From Acorus gramineus (taxonomy: Eukaryota; Streptophyta; Magnoliopsida; Acorales; Acoraceae): 64,000 bases of DNA. A model generated the notes under the pieces. It was given only the letters and a program-made list of their open reading frames with translations. It was not told the origin of the DNA and made no database searches. The DNA is taken from NCBI GenBank assembly GCA_030737835.1, contig JAUJYN010000044.1, positions 372,001 to 436,000 on the forward strand, in the 5' to 3' direction. Positions 36,842-47,814 of this stretch are shown one piece after another (within the stretch, counting starts at the first letter, position 1; every line of letters begins with the position of its first letter). The translations under genes and the position numbers were made by a program.

Positions 36842-36853
36842 TGGTATCAGAGC
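36842..36853 (+). promoter_or_regulatory. primer-binding site of gypsy element B
   Basis: TGGTATCAGAGC, complementary to the 3' end of initiator tRNA-Met, five bases after the LTR end. Confidence 0.92.
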
Positions 36854-36956
36854 CTGGTCCTGTCAGAGCCAATGGTCTTCTTTTTCGTAGAGATGAGTCC
36901 TAGGATTTCTATATGAGTATTCTGATCCTAGTGTCTGGTTTTCTTAGGTTGCTGAT

Positions 36957-38276
36957 ATGCCTCCTCGTGGAGGACGGCGCGGACGAGGTCCCTCTCGACC
37001 TTTGGAGGTTTCTGGACCTGCCAGAGGCGAGGATGCTACTGGAGAGTCCTTGGCAGAGGAGCCTCCTGCCTGGGAGCGCGCGTTTGCGCGGTTAGCAGAT
37101 TTGGTAGAGACGCAGACCAGGGCATTGGAGGCCCAGACGAGGATGTTGGCAGAGCAGGCACGGGATATTCAGGAGCTGCGGGCGGCCCGCGAGGCAGTTC
37201 CGCAGGTCCCTTTGGTGGCAGATCCACCAGTGGTGCCTGATGTACCCCCAGTCCCTGTGGAGATTCCGGCGGTCAGAGTTCAGGATCCCCAGGAGAGGGA
37301 GGTGGTGCTAGAGGCTGCAGCGCGAGTGCAGCAGAGTGGCCTCACAGCCTTTTTGAAGCTCCACCCTCCCGAGTTCCACGGTCAGACAGAGGACCCCCTT
37401 GCTCCCGAGAGATGGTTGAGGGAGGTGGATACGATCTTCTCGACTATGCTTTGCACCGATCGCCAGCGTGTCTCCCTGGCCACCTTTATGGTGAAGGGTG
37501 ACGCCGCCGACTGGTGGGCTACCCGAGTGGTGGACATCCCCGAGGGAGTGGAGCAGCTTTCTTGGGCGGGATTCCAGAGGTATTTCCTGGAGGAGTACTT
37601 CCCGTTCTCGACGCGCCAGATCGTGATGCGGGAGTTCGAGCAGCTGACGCAGGGCTCCATGTCTGTCGCCGACTACTCCACGCGCTTCACGAGGCTCTCC
37701 AGATTTGCTCCAGCCTTGGTGATGGATGAGGACACGCGGTGCCGCCGTTTCGAGTTGGGTCTCAGCAGCGCCATTCGGGTGCATGTCACCTCCCAGGCAT
37801 TCTCGAGGTTCTCGGACTTGGTGTCTCGAGCGAAGACAGTCGAGCGAGACCTCGGGATCATCGTGGGGGTTCCGACCCCTTCTGCAGATCAGAGTCCTTC
37901 CGGGAGTCAGGACCAGGGGCAGCGCAAGAAGAAGAGGCCCCGCTTCGATCAGTCAGCGGCTGCCTCTCCTCCAGTCGATGTGGTGCCAGTGCGAGGTCCA
38001 GCACCCATTGCAGCAGTGCCCATCCAGTCCTGGCAGCCGGAGAAGCGGCGCTGCTTCCATTGTCAGCGCATCGGGCATATCAGATACAATTGCCCTGATG
38101 CTGGCCGACCCCGCGTACTGCCTCAGCAGCCGCAGTTCTTGCAGCAGCAGCTTCCGCGCCAGCCGCCGCAGCAGCCTCAGCGTCAGCAGCAGCCACAGGG
38201 TGGTCGAGTTGACCAGTGGAGGCAGCCAGTGCAGCCGGTGAGGCGTGCCCCTGCTCCTCAGCCGCGGTTGGTCTAG
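36957..38276 (+). CDS. Ty3/gypsy gag protein (element B)
   Basis: 439 aa capsid/nucleocapsid precursor. The N-terminus is basic (MPPRGGRRGRG), then comes the retrotransposon gag core at residues about 125-240 (ERWLREVDTIFSTM, VADYSTRFTRLSRFAP) and a CCHC zinc knuckle (CFHCQRIGHIRYNC) near residue 363. The tail is Gln/Pro-rich. The other copies in the window read on past the equivalent of residue 439 into protease with a CAG codon; here that codon is TAG, a C-to-T change typical of methylated DNA decay. An acceptor-like TTTTCTTAG sits 10 bases before the ATG. The gag frame itself is open, so this copy could still make gag. Confidence 0.88.
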   Translation: MPPRGGRRGRGPSRPLEVSGPARGEDATGESLAEEPPAWERAFARLADLVETQTRALEAQTRMLAEQARDIQELRAAREAVPQVPLVADPPVVPDVPPVPVEIPAVRVQDPQEREVVLEAAARVQQSGLTAFLKLHPPEFHGQTEDPLAPERWLREVDTIFSTMLCTDRQRVSLATFMVKGDAADWWATRVVDIPEGVEQLSWAGFQRYFLEEYFPFSTRQIVMREFEQLTQGSMSVADYSTRFTRLSRFAPALVMDEDTRCRRFELGLSSAIRVHVTSQAFSRFSDLVSRAKTVERDLGIIVGVPTPSADQSPSGSQDQGQRKKKRPRFDQSAAASPPVDVVPVRGPAPIAAVPIQSWQPEKRRCFHCQRIGHIRYNCPDAGRPRVLPQQPQFLQQQLPRQPPQQPQRQQQPQGGRVDQWRQPVQPVRRAPAPQPRLV

Positions 38277-39717
38277 GGCAGAGTTGCAGCGCTTTCGGCA
38301 GAGGAGGCGCAGCCTTCGGGTATCATGGTTCGAGGTATTATCTTGTGTTCCCAGCTCTCTAATATAGGATAGGTGTGTGTGTGTGGTTGGTAGCTGTTAT
38401 GCAAGTGTGTGTGGTATTTCGATGAGTGAGTATCAAGAATGGTTGTTCGGGTTGGAGCCGGGTTGTAGCCGTCCTGGCAGAGAGTTCCCATCAGTAGGTA
38501 CCACCGATGCAGTCGGAGGGGTACTGATCGTGGGAGTATACCAGGTAGAGGCTACCCGGGAAGAGATTATTGAATGGTGCCGCGAGCGTGGAATCGCTCT
38601 CCCCTTCGTTGGATCCGCGTAGTACAGCCCCGGCGTTAGACAGGCTTCCGGTCAAAGGACCAGGTAAGCTACGGAGCGGGGAGAGGCTACCGGTGGACCA
38701 GGGGTGAAGAGCAGTCTAAGTCTCTCCCTAAGTCCCAAAATGTCTCCTTTCGGGAGTGAGGGTGTGGATGAGGCGAAGACGGGTCGCTCGTGACCAAATT
38801 GTTGTTCGACCGTTCCCAAGGTTGTTGGGTCCGGTCTTGTTTTGGATGTTGAAGGACATCCTGGGCGATCATCTGGATGTAGATGATCCAGAAGGGTTAG
38901 TAGTGTTCTTTAAAATGATGTCTTCTTCTAGTGTTCCTTTCTGGATTAAGGGGCCTTGTGAGGTCAGCGTTGAAACCCGGGCTAGGGTACTTCGTGTTCC
39001 TTGTTTGGTTGTCGGGGTATCCTATATCGGGATTTCATGGTGCCCTCCCGAGGTTTCTTTTCCCAGGCAAGGGATACCATGGAAGCATCAAATGGATGGA
39101 AGATCAAGTGCGAGTTTTGGTTGGAGTTTAAGGCCTTCTGGGCTGTGTGATTTTTGGTAAAGGCATATCTGTGGACCCGGGCAAGACGCTTGTCGCGTCA
39201 AATTGGCGTCGACCGTCGAACCCCGCAAGGATTCGGAGCTTCCCGAGTTTGGCGAGTTATTGTAGGAGGTTTGACGAGGGACTCTCGAAGATAGCTGTTC
39301 CTCTTAACCGCCTTACTCGAAAGGATGTCCGGTTCGAGTGGTCCCCGTCTTGCGAGGAGAGCTTCCTGGAGTTTACTCGGAGGCTCACCTCAGCGCCAAT
39401 TCTTACCTCTCCGTCTTGGAGTGGTGGGTTCGCAGTTGGGTAAGGGTGTGTCCACGATCCTGCTCACGTCCCCGTTCGAGCCGCTCGTCTTCGAGCCGGA
39501 CAGTCACTCGTGGAGCAGATAATTGTGATCATGGACCGCCGCGTGAAGAGGCTCCGCACCAAGACCGTCCAGTTGGTCGAGGTGCGATGGCAGCACCGTT
39601 CAGGTGCCGAGGACACTTGGGAGCTCAAGGGTGCCAGGCGTGACGCGTATCCGCATCTTTTCCCCTCCTAGATGTTTTTGCATATTTTGAGGACAAAATT
39701 TCCTAAGCGGGGAAGAA
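38277..39717 (+). pseudogene. deleted pol of gypsy element B with an LTR-like spacer
   Basis: After gag, about 70 bp of the gag-protease linker is recognisable (GRVAALSAEEAQ). From about 38350 to 39120 the sequence is non-coding and resembles LTR blocks. From 39147 to 39440 comes the end of the reverse transcriptase and start of RNase H ([28 protein letters not shown]), then a jump to the integrase C-terminus and chromodomain-like tail ([16 protein letters not shown]) ending at 39672. The protease core, most of RT and nearly all of integrase are deleted. A polypurine tract (AAGCGGGGAAGAA) precedes the 3' LTR. Confidence 0.88.
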
Positions 39718-42700
39718 TGTTATATGTGTCACTTTTAACCTTCTGGTAACCGTTGGGACATTCTGGCAGTTTTTTTGGTTTTTTTCGTTTTTCGATCGGA
39801 ACCGCTAAAATTTCGGGCTGTTAGCTATCGCCCTGAGATAGAGGGCTCCGATTGAAAATCTAACTGCATATTATGTGTCCTGGTGCCATTTTAGGCCTCT
39901 CACGAAAATTTCGTCGAATTCCGGTAACGTTCTGAATTTCGCAGTTTCGGGGCGTATCCGGGTTTTGACCGAGCGAGAAGTCATTGGGAGAGTTGACTTG
40001 GTCAAGTGGGCCCATGACTTGGTCAACCCTTTTTGTCTTTTAGTTTGGTTGGGTTGACCCAAGTCAAATCTCATCTAATCCTCACTTAAGCCTAATTAAT
40101 CTTGATTAGCCCTAATCCAAGTGAGGTTGACTTTATTTAAGTGAGATCTAAAAGGTTGCCCACTATTCATCATCTTCTCTTTTGATTTCTCTCTCCCCCT
40201 CTCTCTTTTTCAAGTTTTGAGCCACCTAGAGGGCTTAAACTTAAAACCTATAACATAGAAAGGCTAGATCGGGTCCCGATCTACGCCCCGGTGTTCTCGG
40301 ATTCGAATTCCGAGAAGTTTGGCCCCTTCATCCCCCCTCTTTTCTCCCCTGATTTGGGCCATTTCGAGGGCCAAGGGAGATCCCGGCGTTGGAGGCCTTT
40401 GGGGAGAGGTTTCGGTGCGCGGAGATCAACCGAGCATCCTTGCTTTCCCTTGGTAAGCCCTTTTTCCTCTCTTTCCTTGCATAGATGCTTGTTAGGATGA
40501 TGGTTTTGGGGTTGGGAGGCGGTCGGTGGCTGTGGGTGGCCGTCGGAGGGCTGTGGGTGGTGGTCGGAGGCCGTTGGTGGCCGGTGAGAGGAGTTTGGGT
40601 GGTCGGGCAGGGTGTTAGGTAGTCCCGGGCAGGGAGGTTGGCTGTCCCGGGTGGGCTGGCAGCGGGCGCAGCAGGCAGGCGCACCAGATTGCCGGGCGCG
40701 CGAGCGCGGGCGTGCGCTCGGGGGGTGCAGGGGGAGGCGTGCTGGGTAGGAGGTGCTCGGGCATCAGGCGGGCAGTGCCCGGGAGTGTAGGCGAGCGGTG
40801 CTCGGGCCACTCGACGATGCGCGCAGGCAAGCAGCGCGGGCAGGCTGGCAGGCGCGCTGGGCGCGTGCTACCAGGCGCGCTGGGTGCATGTTGCCGGGCG
40901 TGCGCGTGGGCGCTGGGTGAGGGTCCCGGGTGCTGGGCGCTGGGTCACGGATGCTGGGCGTGCTGGGCGTGCTGGGTGTGCTGGGCGCTGGGCGCTGGGG
41001 CACTGGGCGCTGAGCACCGTCCAGGAGCATGCGCGCAGGGCGCTGGGCGGAGGCACAGGCGTGCGCGCGGTGGGGTGAGCAATGAATGCGAGCGGGCGAG
41101 GTGCGCGTGCGGGGCGCTGCGCTGGGGCGCAGTGCGCACGGGTGCACCCGGGGCTAGGCGAGCTGCTGGTCGAGTGGGTGGTGCGCGCGGGGTGCGCGCG
41201 GAGCGAGGCAAGGGCAGCGGAGGTGCGCGCGGGGTGCGCGTGGGGCGAGGCGCTGGGCGCACAGGCATGCGGTGTGCGCGCGGGTTGCTGCGCTGGGGCG
41301 CAGTGGACGCGCGGTGCACCCGGGGAGCTCGGCGGCGTGTCCAGGCGGTGGGCAAGGGCCCGGCGGTGCGCCTGGGTGCTCGGGTTGAGGCGCGGCGGTG
41401 CATCCAGGGGCGGGTGACCGTGCGGGTGGTTGCCGAGGGTGCGGGAGTGAGTCGGGGTGCTCGGGCTAACGTGCGTACAGGCCGTATGTACGTTTGCCCG
41501 AGTGTTGGGTACTTTTAGAATGTTTTGTGTATTTTTGAGGTATTTGTGGATTTTACTCACCGTATTAAATACCTGTCTTGCAGATCTTGACGGACGGTCG
41601 CGCGATGACCCAGATACCGGTGAGTGGGACGATCCAACCCAGTAGGGAGGCGTTACATGCACTTGGGCATGTACCGTCCTCCCCTGGGGCACCATAGTAA
41701 ATATTAACCTGTTTAATATGAAAACTATGTAAGCATGATAATCTGTAGTATGCATGTCACCCTAGATTTGTATGCTAGGGACTTATACCCTTAGGACCCG
41801 TATAAGAACCATGCACCCTGTTATCATGTTTCCATGCTAGGAAAGCCCCGACCGATGCATGTTCCCATTTAGTTTAATTTGTGTAAATAAAATGCGAGCA
41901 TGTGATTATTATAGGGGAGGGGCCTCGCGAGGACAGCGGTGAGACCCGGGCTAGGGTGCTCCGTGTTCCTTGTTTGGTTGTCGGGATGTCCTATATCGGG
42001 ACCTCACGCTGCCCTCCCAAGGATTCTTTCCCCGTTAATATTCCAACCTCTTTATTATTATAATGCATGTTTCCCCGCATCCTGGTTATGGGCCCTGTTG
42101 GAATTCTGAAGAATTCAAGGCATTAGAGTTGTAGAGATGTGTGGTCGGCGAATCCGAGTGGATCATATGCGTATGGATAGGCTGTTCTGTTTCCCTTCGT
42201 TGGATCCGTGTAGAGACTGCCCCAGCGTTGGAAAGGCCGTCCCTTCCGAGGGCTCCCATCAGTAGGCGCCTCCTGATATTTGTGACGGACTGTGCTGAAG
42301 TTGTGGGTGAAGGCCAAGCGGCCTACGGAGTGGAGGAGAGACTATCGGTGGACCAAGGGTGACCAACAGCCTAGTCAGTCCCAACATCCTATGTCACCCA
42401 TGGAAGGGTGAGGGTGAGGGTGCGGTGGGTCAGCAATTGGGTGACCCACTGGTTGTGGAATTGTGGTCTAAGGATGATTATTAGACTAGTATGTCCCAAC
42501 ATCCTATGTCACCCATTGAGGGTGAGGGTGAGGGTGTGGTGGTTCGGCGATGTATGAACCACTGGATTTATGATGTTATGCCACTTTGAGGCTGGTTGTT
42601 AAATTAATTGTGGTTAATATAGCTGTGATGTGGTTGTGCTATTCACTGAGCGTGTGGCTCACCCCTCGCATATGTTTTCTCCAGTTGCCACTGAGCCGGA

Positions 42701-43075
42701 TCAGCAGGAGGAGCCTTCCGAGGGATTCCTTCAGTAGCGGAGTAGCGCTACGTCCCGCGAGTGTTAGAGGCTATCAGCATCCCTTTTTGGCTGTATGTAT
42801 TTTATTTCCGTGCTTGAGCACGCGTTTGTATATATATTCAGTTGTATTTGTGTACATTGGCTCTCACAGGACAGATGATTGTGTATCGAGTTTGTAGTAT
42901 GTTTTATTTACAGATTCAGTCTTTCGCTTCTGCATTTGGTGTATATATCATGTCAGCCTCTTTGTTGTCTGTGTGTCATTCTAGTTGCTTGTTTATGGTA
43001 TATTATTGACCTCCTGTGTAGATTCTGATATTATATATACACTTGCCGCGTCTCGGGGACGCCCGGGGCGTGACA
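39718..43075 (+). repeat. 3' LTR of gypsy element B
   Basis: 3358 bp, TGTTATATGTGTCAC to GGGGCGTGACA. The leader intron is at 40453-41583 with a GC-rich alternating tract (40660-41460), the mini-exon at 41584-41619 and the stem-loop TGAGC-GTGTG-GCTCA near 42647. It is the only complete subfamily B LTR here. The 3' flank ATGTT (43076-43080) would be the target duplication, but the 5' partner is lost. Confidence 0.9.
40453..41583 (+). other. predicted LTR leader intron, subfamily B
   Basis: Boundaries CCCTTG|GTAAGCCC and CTGTCTTGCAG|ATCTTGACGG (1131 bp). It contains the whole GC-rich alternating tract of this LTR. Confidence 0.7.
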
Positions 43076-45057
43076 ATGTTGACCCTTGACTTGGTCAATT
43101 GGGTTTGTTTTCTAGTGTTGTTGGGTTGATTAAGGTCAAAGCTCACTTAAACCTAACTAAACCTAGCTAAACCTAATTAGTTCTAAGTGTAAGTGGTGAG
43201 TGTGTGAGTGTGTGTGGTGTGTGTGTGTGCCTTAATGAAGTCCACGCCCAAGAATAGTGTCCCTATTCATCATCTTCTCTCTCAAACTCTCTCAAAAGCT
43301 CTCATCTCCTCTCTTTATTTCCCCTTTATGATCTAGCTAAGGTGGTTAAAACGAAAAACCCTAGAAGGAGAAAAGGAAGGTGAGGACCCGATCTATCCTT
43401 CCATGGTTTCATTTTCGATTTCCCCCTTGTGAAACCTCCTCTCTTACCTCATATTCTCCTCTGTTTTCATCCCCTCTTTGGCTGAGAAGAGGGCTTGGTA
43501 GAGGTGGTCTTGGTGGTGGCAAATCGGTGCGCGAAGGGCACCCATTTTCACCCCTTTGTCTTTCCTCCTTCGGGTAAGCTTTCTTCCTTCCTTTTTCTTG
43601 TGTACATGCTTGTTTAGGGTTGCTTATGGGTATGCATGGCATGCATGGTGGTTAGGGGGTTGGGGGGGGGGGGCTGTTGGGGGCTGTTGGGGGTGTGGGA
43701 GTGGCTCGGGCGCGCGTGCGGGGTCATCTGTGAGCGTGCGCGCGAGCCTGCGCGCGTAGGTAAGCGCAGGCAGGCGCAGGCACGCAGTCGGGCGCGCTGG
43801 CGGGCGTGCGCGCGGGCTGTACGCGCGGGCGTGCGAGCGGCTGCTGCGTAGGGGAGCAGCAGTGGGTGCGGGGGGTACTGCGCTGGGGCGCAGTGCGTGC
43901 GGGTGTGAGTGTGAGGTGCTGCGCTGGGGCGCAGTGCACGCGGGTGCACCCGGGGCTGGACGCGCGGTGCGCGCGGGCACGCGCTAGCGTGAGCGCGAGC
44001 GTGCGGCACGCCTGGGCGCGAGGGCAGGGGCGCGGCAGTGCGCCCGGGGTGCGGGGCTGCGTGCGTGCGTGCGCACCCGTGCGTGCGCGTGCGGGTGGCC
44101 GTGCGCATGGCTGCCCGGGGGTGCGGGAGTGTGTCGGGGCACTCGGACTCGCGTGCGTACGGGCCCGTATGCATGCTTGTCCGAGTGTTGGGTATTTTTA
44201 GCGTATTTCTTGCGTATTTGTGTATTTTACTCACCATTTTGGTTTCCCATGTCTTGCAGATCTCGACGGGCGATCACGCGACGACCCGGGTATTGGTGAG
44301 TGGGACAATCCAACCCAGTAGGGAGGTGTTCGATGCACGTAGGAGTGCATTGCCCTCCCCTGGGGCACCATAATTGCATATTAGATAATATTAGTTGTAA
44401 ACTATGCCTGCATGATTATTATGTAGTATCCATGCCACCCTAGGCCTTGCATGTTAGGGATATGCACCCTTATGATATGTGTAAAGGCCCAAGCATCCTG
44501 ATACCATGTTTTCATGCTAGGGAAGCCTCGACCTACGCATGCGTCCCATTTAGTTTAATTTATTTAAATCAAATGTGAGTTTTGTAATTAGCATGGCTTA
44601 GAGAATATTATAACCTTGTGGTTATAATATATGCTTCCCCGCATCTTAGTTATGTGCCCTGGAGGAATTCTGAAGAATTCATGACATTTGTAGAGTTGAG
44701 ATCGGTGTCGGCGGATCCAAGTGGATCGTATCCGTGTGGGTAGGTTGTTTCTCTTCCCTTCGTTGGATCCGTGTAGGGACTCCTCAGCGTTAGACAGGCC
44801 GTCCTGACAAAGGGCTCCCATCAGTAGGCACCTCCTAATTTGGTTTCGGACTGTGCTGAATTGTGGGAGTAGACCAGGCGAGCTACGGTGTGGAGGAGAG
44901 GCTATCAGTGGATCAAGGGTGATTAACAGCCTAGTCAGTCCCAAAAGACCATGTCACCAGTTTGAGGGTGAGGGTGAGGGTGTAGTGGGTTGGCGATGAG
45001 CGACCCACTGGATTGTGTAGTTATTGCCACTTAGAGGCTATAAATGATTTGAGGTTA
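43076..45057 (+). repeat. Ty3/gypsy LTR fragment, subfamily D
   Basis: Begins mid-LTR at TTGACCCTTGACTTGGTC, homologous (inverted) to 53085-53130, and continues to 45057, where an inverted insert breaks it. It resumes at 46109. Its first part is missing, probably because element B inserted at 43076 and the left flank was later lost. It is the closest relative of the inner element's LTRs but contains the intron they lack. Confidence 0.85.
43574..44259 (+). other. predicted LTR leader intron, subfamily D (precursor state)
   Basis: Boundaries CCTTCGG|GTAAGCTTTC and ATGTCTTGCAG|ATCTCGACGG (686 bp). In the related LTRs at 51469-53433 and 58360-60317 this exact segment is absent, with TTTGG joined to ATCT. 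Confidence 0.8.
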
Positions 45058-45871
45058 TTTTGCCTCTACAAGCCCGAAACAAGTCATTTCCAGAAGCAGG
45101 TCAATTCCTACGCGAATCTGGACAGGCCATGCAAAACTGGTTCTAACTTACACCACATATATCATAATGACTCCAAATTTCATATATAACAACTAGACAC
45201 ATAGATGATCATATCATATGAAGACATAATCCTAGAAATGTGCCTCTAAATACTAGATTCACTGAGTTCTTTAAAACCAGAGTGCTGCCTTACCAAAACA
45301 AGGGGAGGGAAATGGGGAGATGCGGGGTTTTCGACACACCCACGACCACCTCAACCACCACCACTACCACCACCTCATCAGCATCTCCTCAAGCCCTTCA
45401 TGGCAGAAAACAGGGGTGCAAAGGGGCATGAGAAGGGGAGAGAGAGAGGGCAAAAAGGTCATTTTCATGCCCAAATAGTGTCTAGGGGTGACCATAAGGG
45501 GGTGGTGAGGTTAGGGTTAGGTTCACCCTCACTCAACCACACATTTTTGCTTTATTGGGAAGCGTGCGGAGAAGCACCACACACTCGAAAATATCTCACC
45601 CACCGAAACCCAGTAACGGCCAAACCCGGATGCGATTCGGAACTGCATATTTTTCAAAACGTTACCGGAATTCGATGAAATTTTTATGGGTAGTACTAAA
45701 CAGTACCAGGACCCATAATATGCAGTTAGATTTCCAATCAGAGTACTCCAACTCCCGTAGGTAGCTAAAAGCCAAAATTTTAGCGACTCCGATCGAAAAA
45801 GAAAAAGGCCTTGAATGACCCAGATGTAACCAAGGCTTAACCGAAATGGCTCCAAATGACATAGGCATAAC
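45058..45871 (-). repeat. inverted fragment of subfamily A LTR
   Basis: Inverse complement of roughly 25718-26720. It ends (LTR start) at TAGGCATAACA, 45871, and is truncated inside the leader intron at GCCTCTACAAGCCCG. The intron donor context remains (CCTTACC on +, 45286-45292). Confidence 0.85.
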
Positions 45872-45884
45872 ACTACGACTGCTA

Positions 45885-46105
45885 CTTTGATTGGCTCCGT
45901 TCAGCCACACTCGGATCAGCTTGACCAGATTAGTTAGTGCCTCAATCACCTAATTCTACAGCAGTCTCTTTCTGGTTCTTCTACTCCCTTTGCCTTGTCT
46001 TCTACAACGGGTACTCTTGCTTATTGGATTTTTGATTCGGGTGCCTCACATCATATGACGCCAGATAGTTCTATCCTCACTTGTAACGCCCCCGTACCCA
46101 TTATC
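45885..46105 (+). pseudogene. copia gag-protease fragment
   Basis: Plus-strand translation gives GSSTPFALSSTTGT, then AYWIFDSGASHHMTPDSS, clearly homologous to the gag/protease junction of the copia element at 7.7-13.0 kb but diverged from it. It is sandwiched between an inverted LTR start (45871) and the 3' part of another LTR (46109 on). No flanking duplication or copia LTR is visible, so it arrived as a fragment. Confidence 0.82.
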
Positions 46106-46108
46106 CGA

Positions 46109-46571
46109 ATTGTGATGCATGGGTTGTGCTATTCACTGAGCGTGTGGCTCACCCCTCGCATATATTTTTCTCCAGTGATATCTGAGTCGGATCCGCAGGA
46201 GGAGCTCCCCGAGGCACGTCAGCAGTAGCGGAGCAGCGTCACGTTCTTCGTGTGAGAGGCCATTCAGCATCCCCCTTTGCTTGTATGTATTGTATTCCGT
46301 GCTTGAGCACGCGTTTGTATTATATTTGGATGTCGTGTATATATTGGCTCTCACAGGACAGTTGATTATGTACCGAGTCTGTAATATATCTTTGAATTAC
46401 AGATTCAGTCTTTTAGCTTCCGCTATTTGTGTATATATCATGTCAGCCTCATTGTTGTCTGTGTTGTCATTTTGATGTTGTTTAGGGTATATTATTGACC
46501 TCCTGTATAGACTACTGATATCATATATACCCTTTGCCGCGTCCCGGGGACGGCCGCCCTGGGGCGTGACA
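46109..46571 (+). repeat. 3' part of the subfamily D LTR
   Basis: Resumes where 45057 stopped (ATTGTGATGCATGGGTTG) and ends GGGGCGTGACA. It carries the conserved stem-loop and an acceptor-like TTTTTCTCCAG (to 46175). The primer-binding site is destroyed: after AAAGT the sequence switches to minus-strand pol. Confidence 0.85.
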
Positions 46572-47814
46572 AAAGTAGTCCACGGAGGCCCAATAAAACT
46601 TTTGAGATCCATGAAGGCATCCGGCGCATTCGTCAACCTCGACAGCAGTACTTAAAACTCTAGTGCCTGAACGGTCACGAAAGGCCATCTACGGGATGTC
46701 CAACTCCTGGATCTCTGACTTGTGGTACCCTTGTGCGAAGATCGATCTAATAGAAGACACTCGCTCCTAGAGCTGGTCAAATAGATCATCAATCCGTGAC
46801 AAAGGTAATTGATCTTCAACCTCCATAGGGAGATCAAAACAACACCACAAACAATTAAGTCCAGATTCTGCTCCTCGAGCATGGCTGGCGCTCATGATGA
46901 CACTTACACGCTTGGTAAGCCGCTCAACCGCACTTAATCCACAAGACACGCAATAAGGGGTCGTCGGACCTCGACAACGCCTATGCGACGTCATCTATCT
47001 GATAGGGCGGTTGAGTCCCATCACGAATGCTAGCATCGCGTCTCCTTATTTGCGACCAATGTGGGGCAAAACGCGACAGTATCGCGAACTGTGCTTCACA
47101 TGCCGCCACCGACAGGTCGCCCTACCATAACCATTGGAACTCCAGCATCCTGCACTCCATGGGCAGATTCATCACGGGGAGTCCACGCTCTCGACATCAT
47201 CCAGTAGCACTCTCCCGGTGTGGCCTCTACCTGGTAGCCTCCCAAGTCCACTATCTCTGCCATATGGGCGCACCAACAAGCATAGTATCTGGGAGCACCT
47301 CACAGGGCTTGGCCTCAACCGGGCAGCTACAACGCACAATGATATATCGAAGTGACTCCAGATGCCACTATGGAACCCAGTCCACAAGCAATCGCCCACC
47401 AAGCTGCAATAGGATGCACCCAATCCCGATCGTACGCATCACCACTCGCTACAGCACCTTCCAAGTGAGAGGAAAAATCCATCATCAATTTGATGCTTCA
47501 AAGGTATTCCTTGACTGGGAAAAGAACCTTGGCAGGGCACCATGAGGTCCCGATATAGGATATCCCGACAACCAAACAAGGAACACGGAGTACCCTAGCC
47601 CGGGTCTCAACGCTGACCTGCAAGGCCCCTTAATCCTGAGTAGGAAGGCTAGAAGAAGACATCACCCCTTAATGAGCAATACGCCACACCCTCAAAACTT
47701 GAAACTGGCGCTGCACGCGAACTCCATGGTTACCAGCAATACCGATGCACGGGAAAGAAGCTCCATTATCGAGACGCAATTCATACCTTAGAAATTGCAA
47801 CCAATTCATCACTA
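46572..47814 (-). pseudogene. degenerate pol and LTR-like spacer of the outer gypsy element
   Basis: 46580-46800 on the minus strand is decayed reverse transcriptase, homologous to 55855-56060. 47180-47700 resembles the non-coding LTR-like spacer of element B in inverse orientation: both contain the block around CTATATCGGGA with CCCGGGCTAGGGTACT, and the GAAGCATCAAATGGA segment. About 46810-47170 matches nothing I recognise. No ORF survives. Confidence 0.7.

Noticed and set aside
40712..41518. 268 aa and related ORFs in the GC-rich LTR tracts (also 28569-29420, 34613-35255, 50670-51319)
   Set aside because: Alternating GC sequence lacks stop codons in all frames; not conserved as protein between LTR copies and located in the predicted intron.
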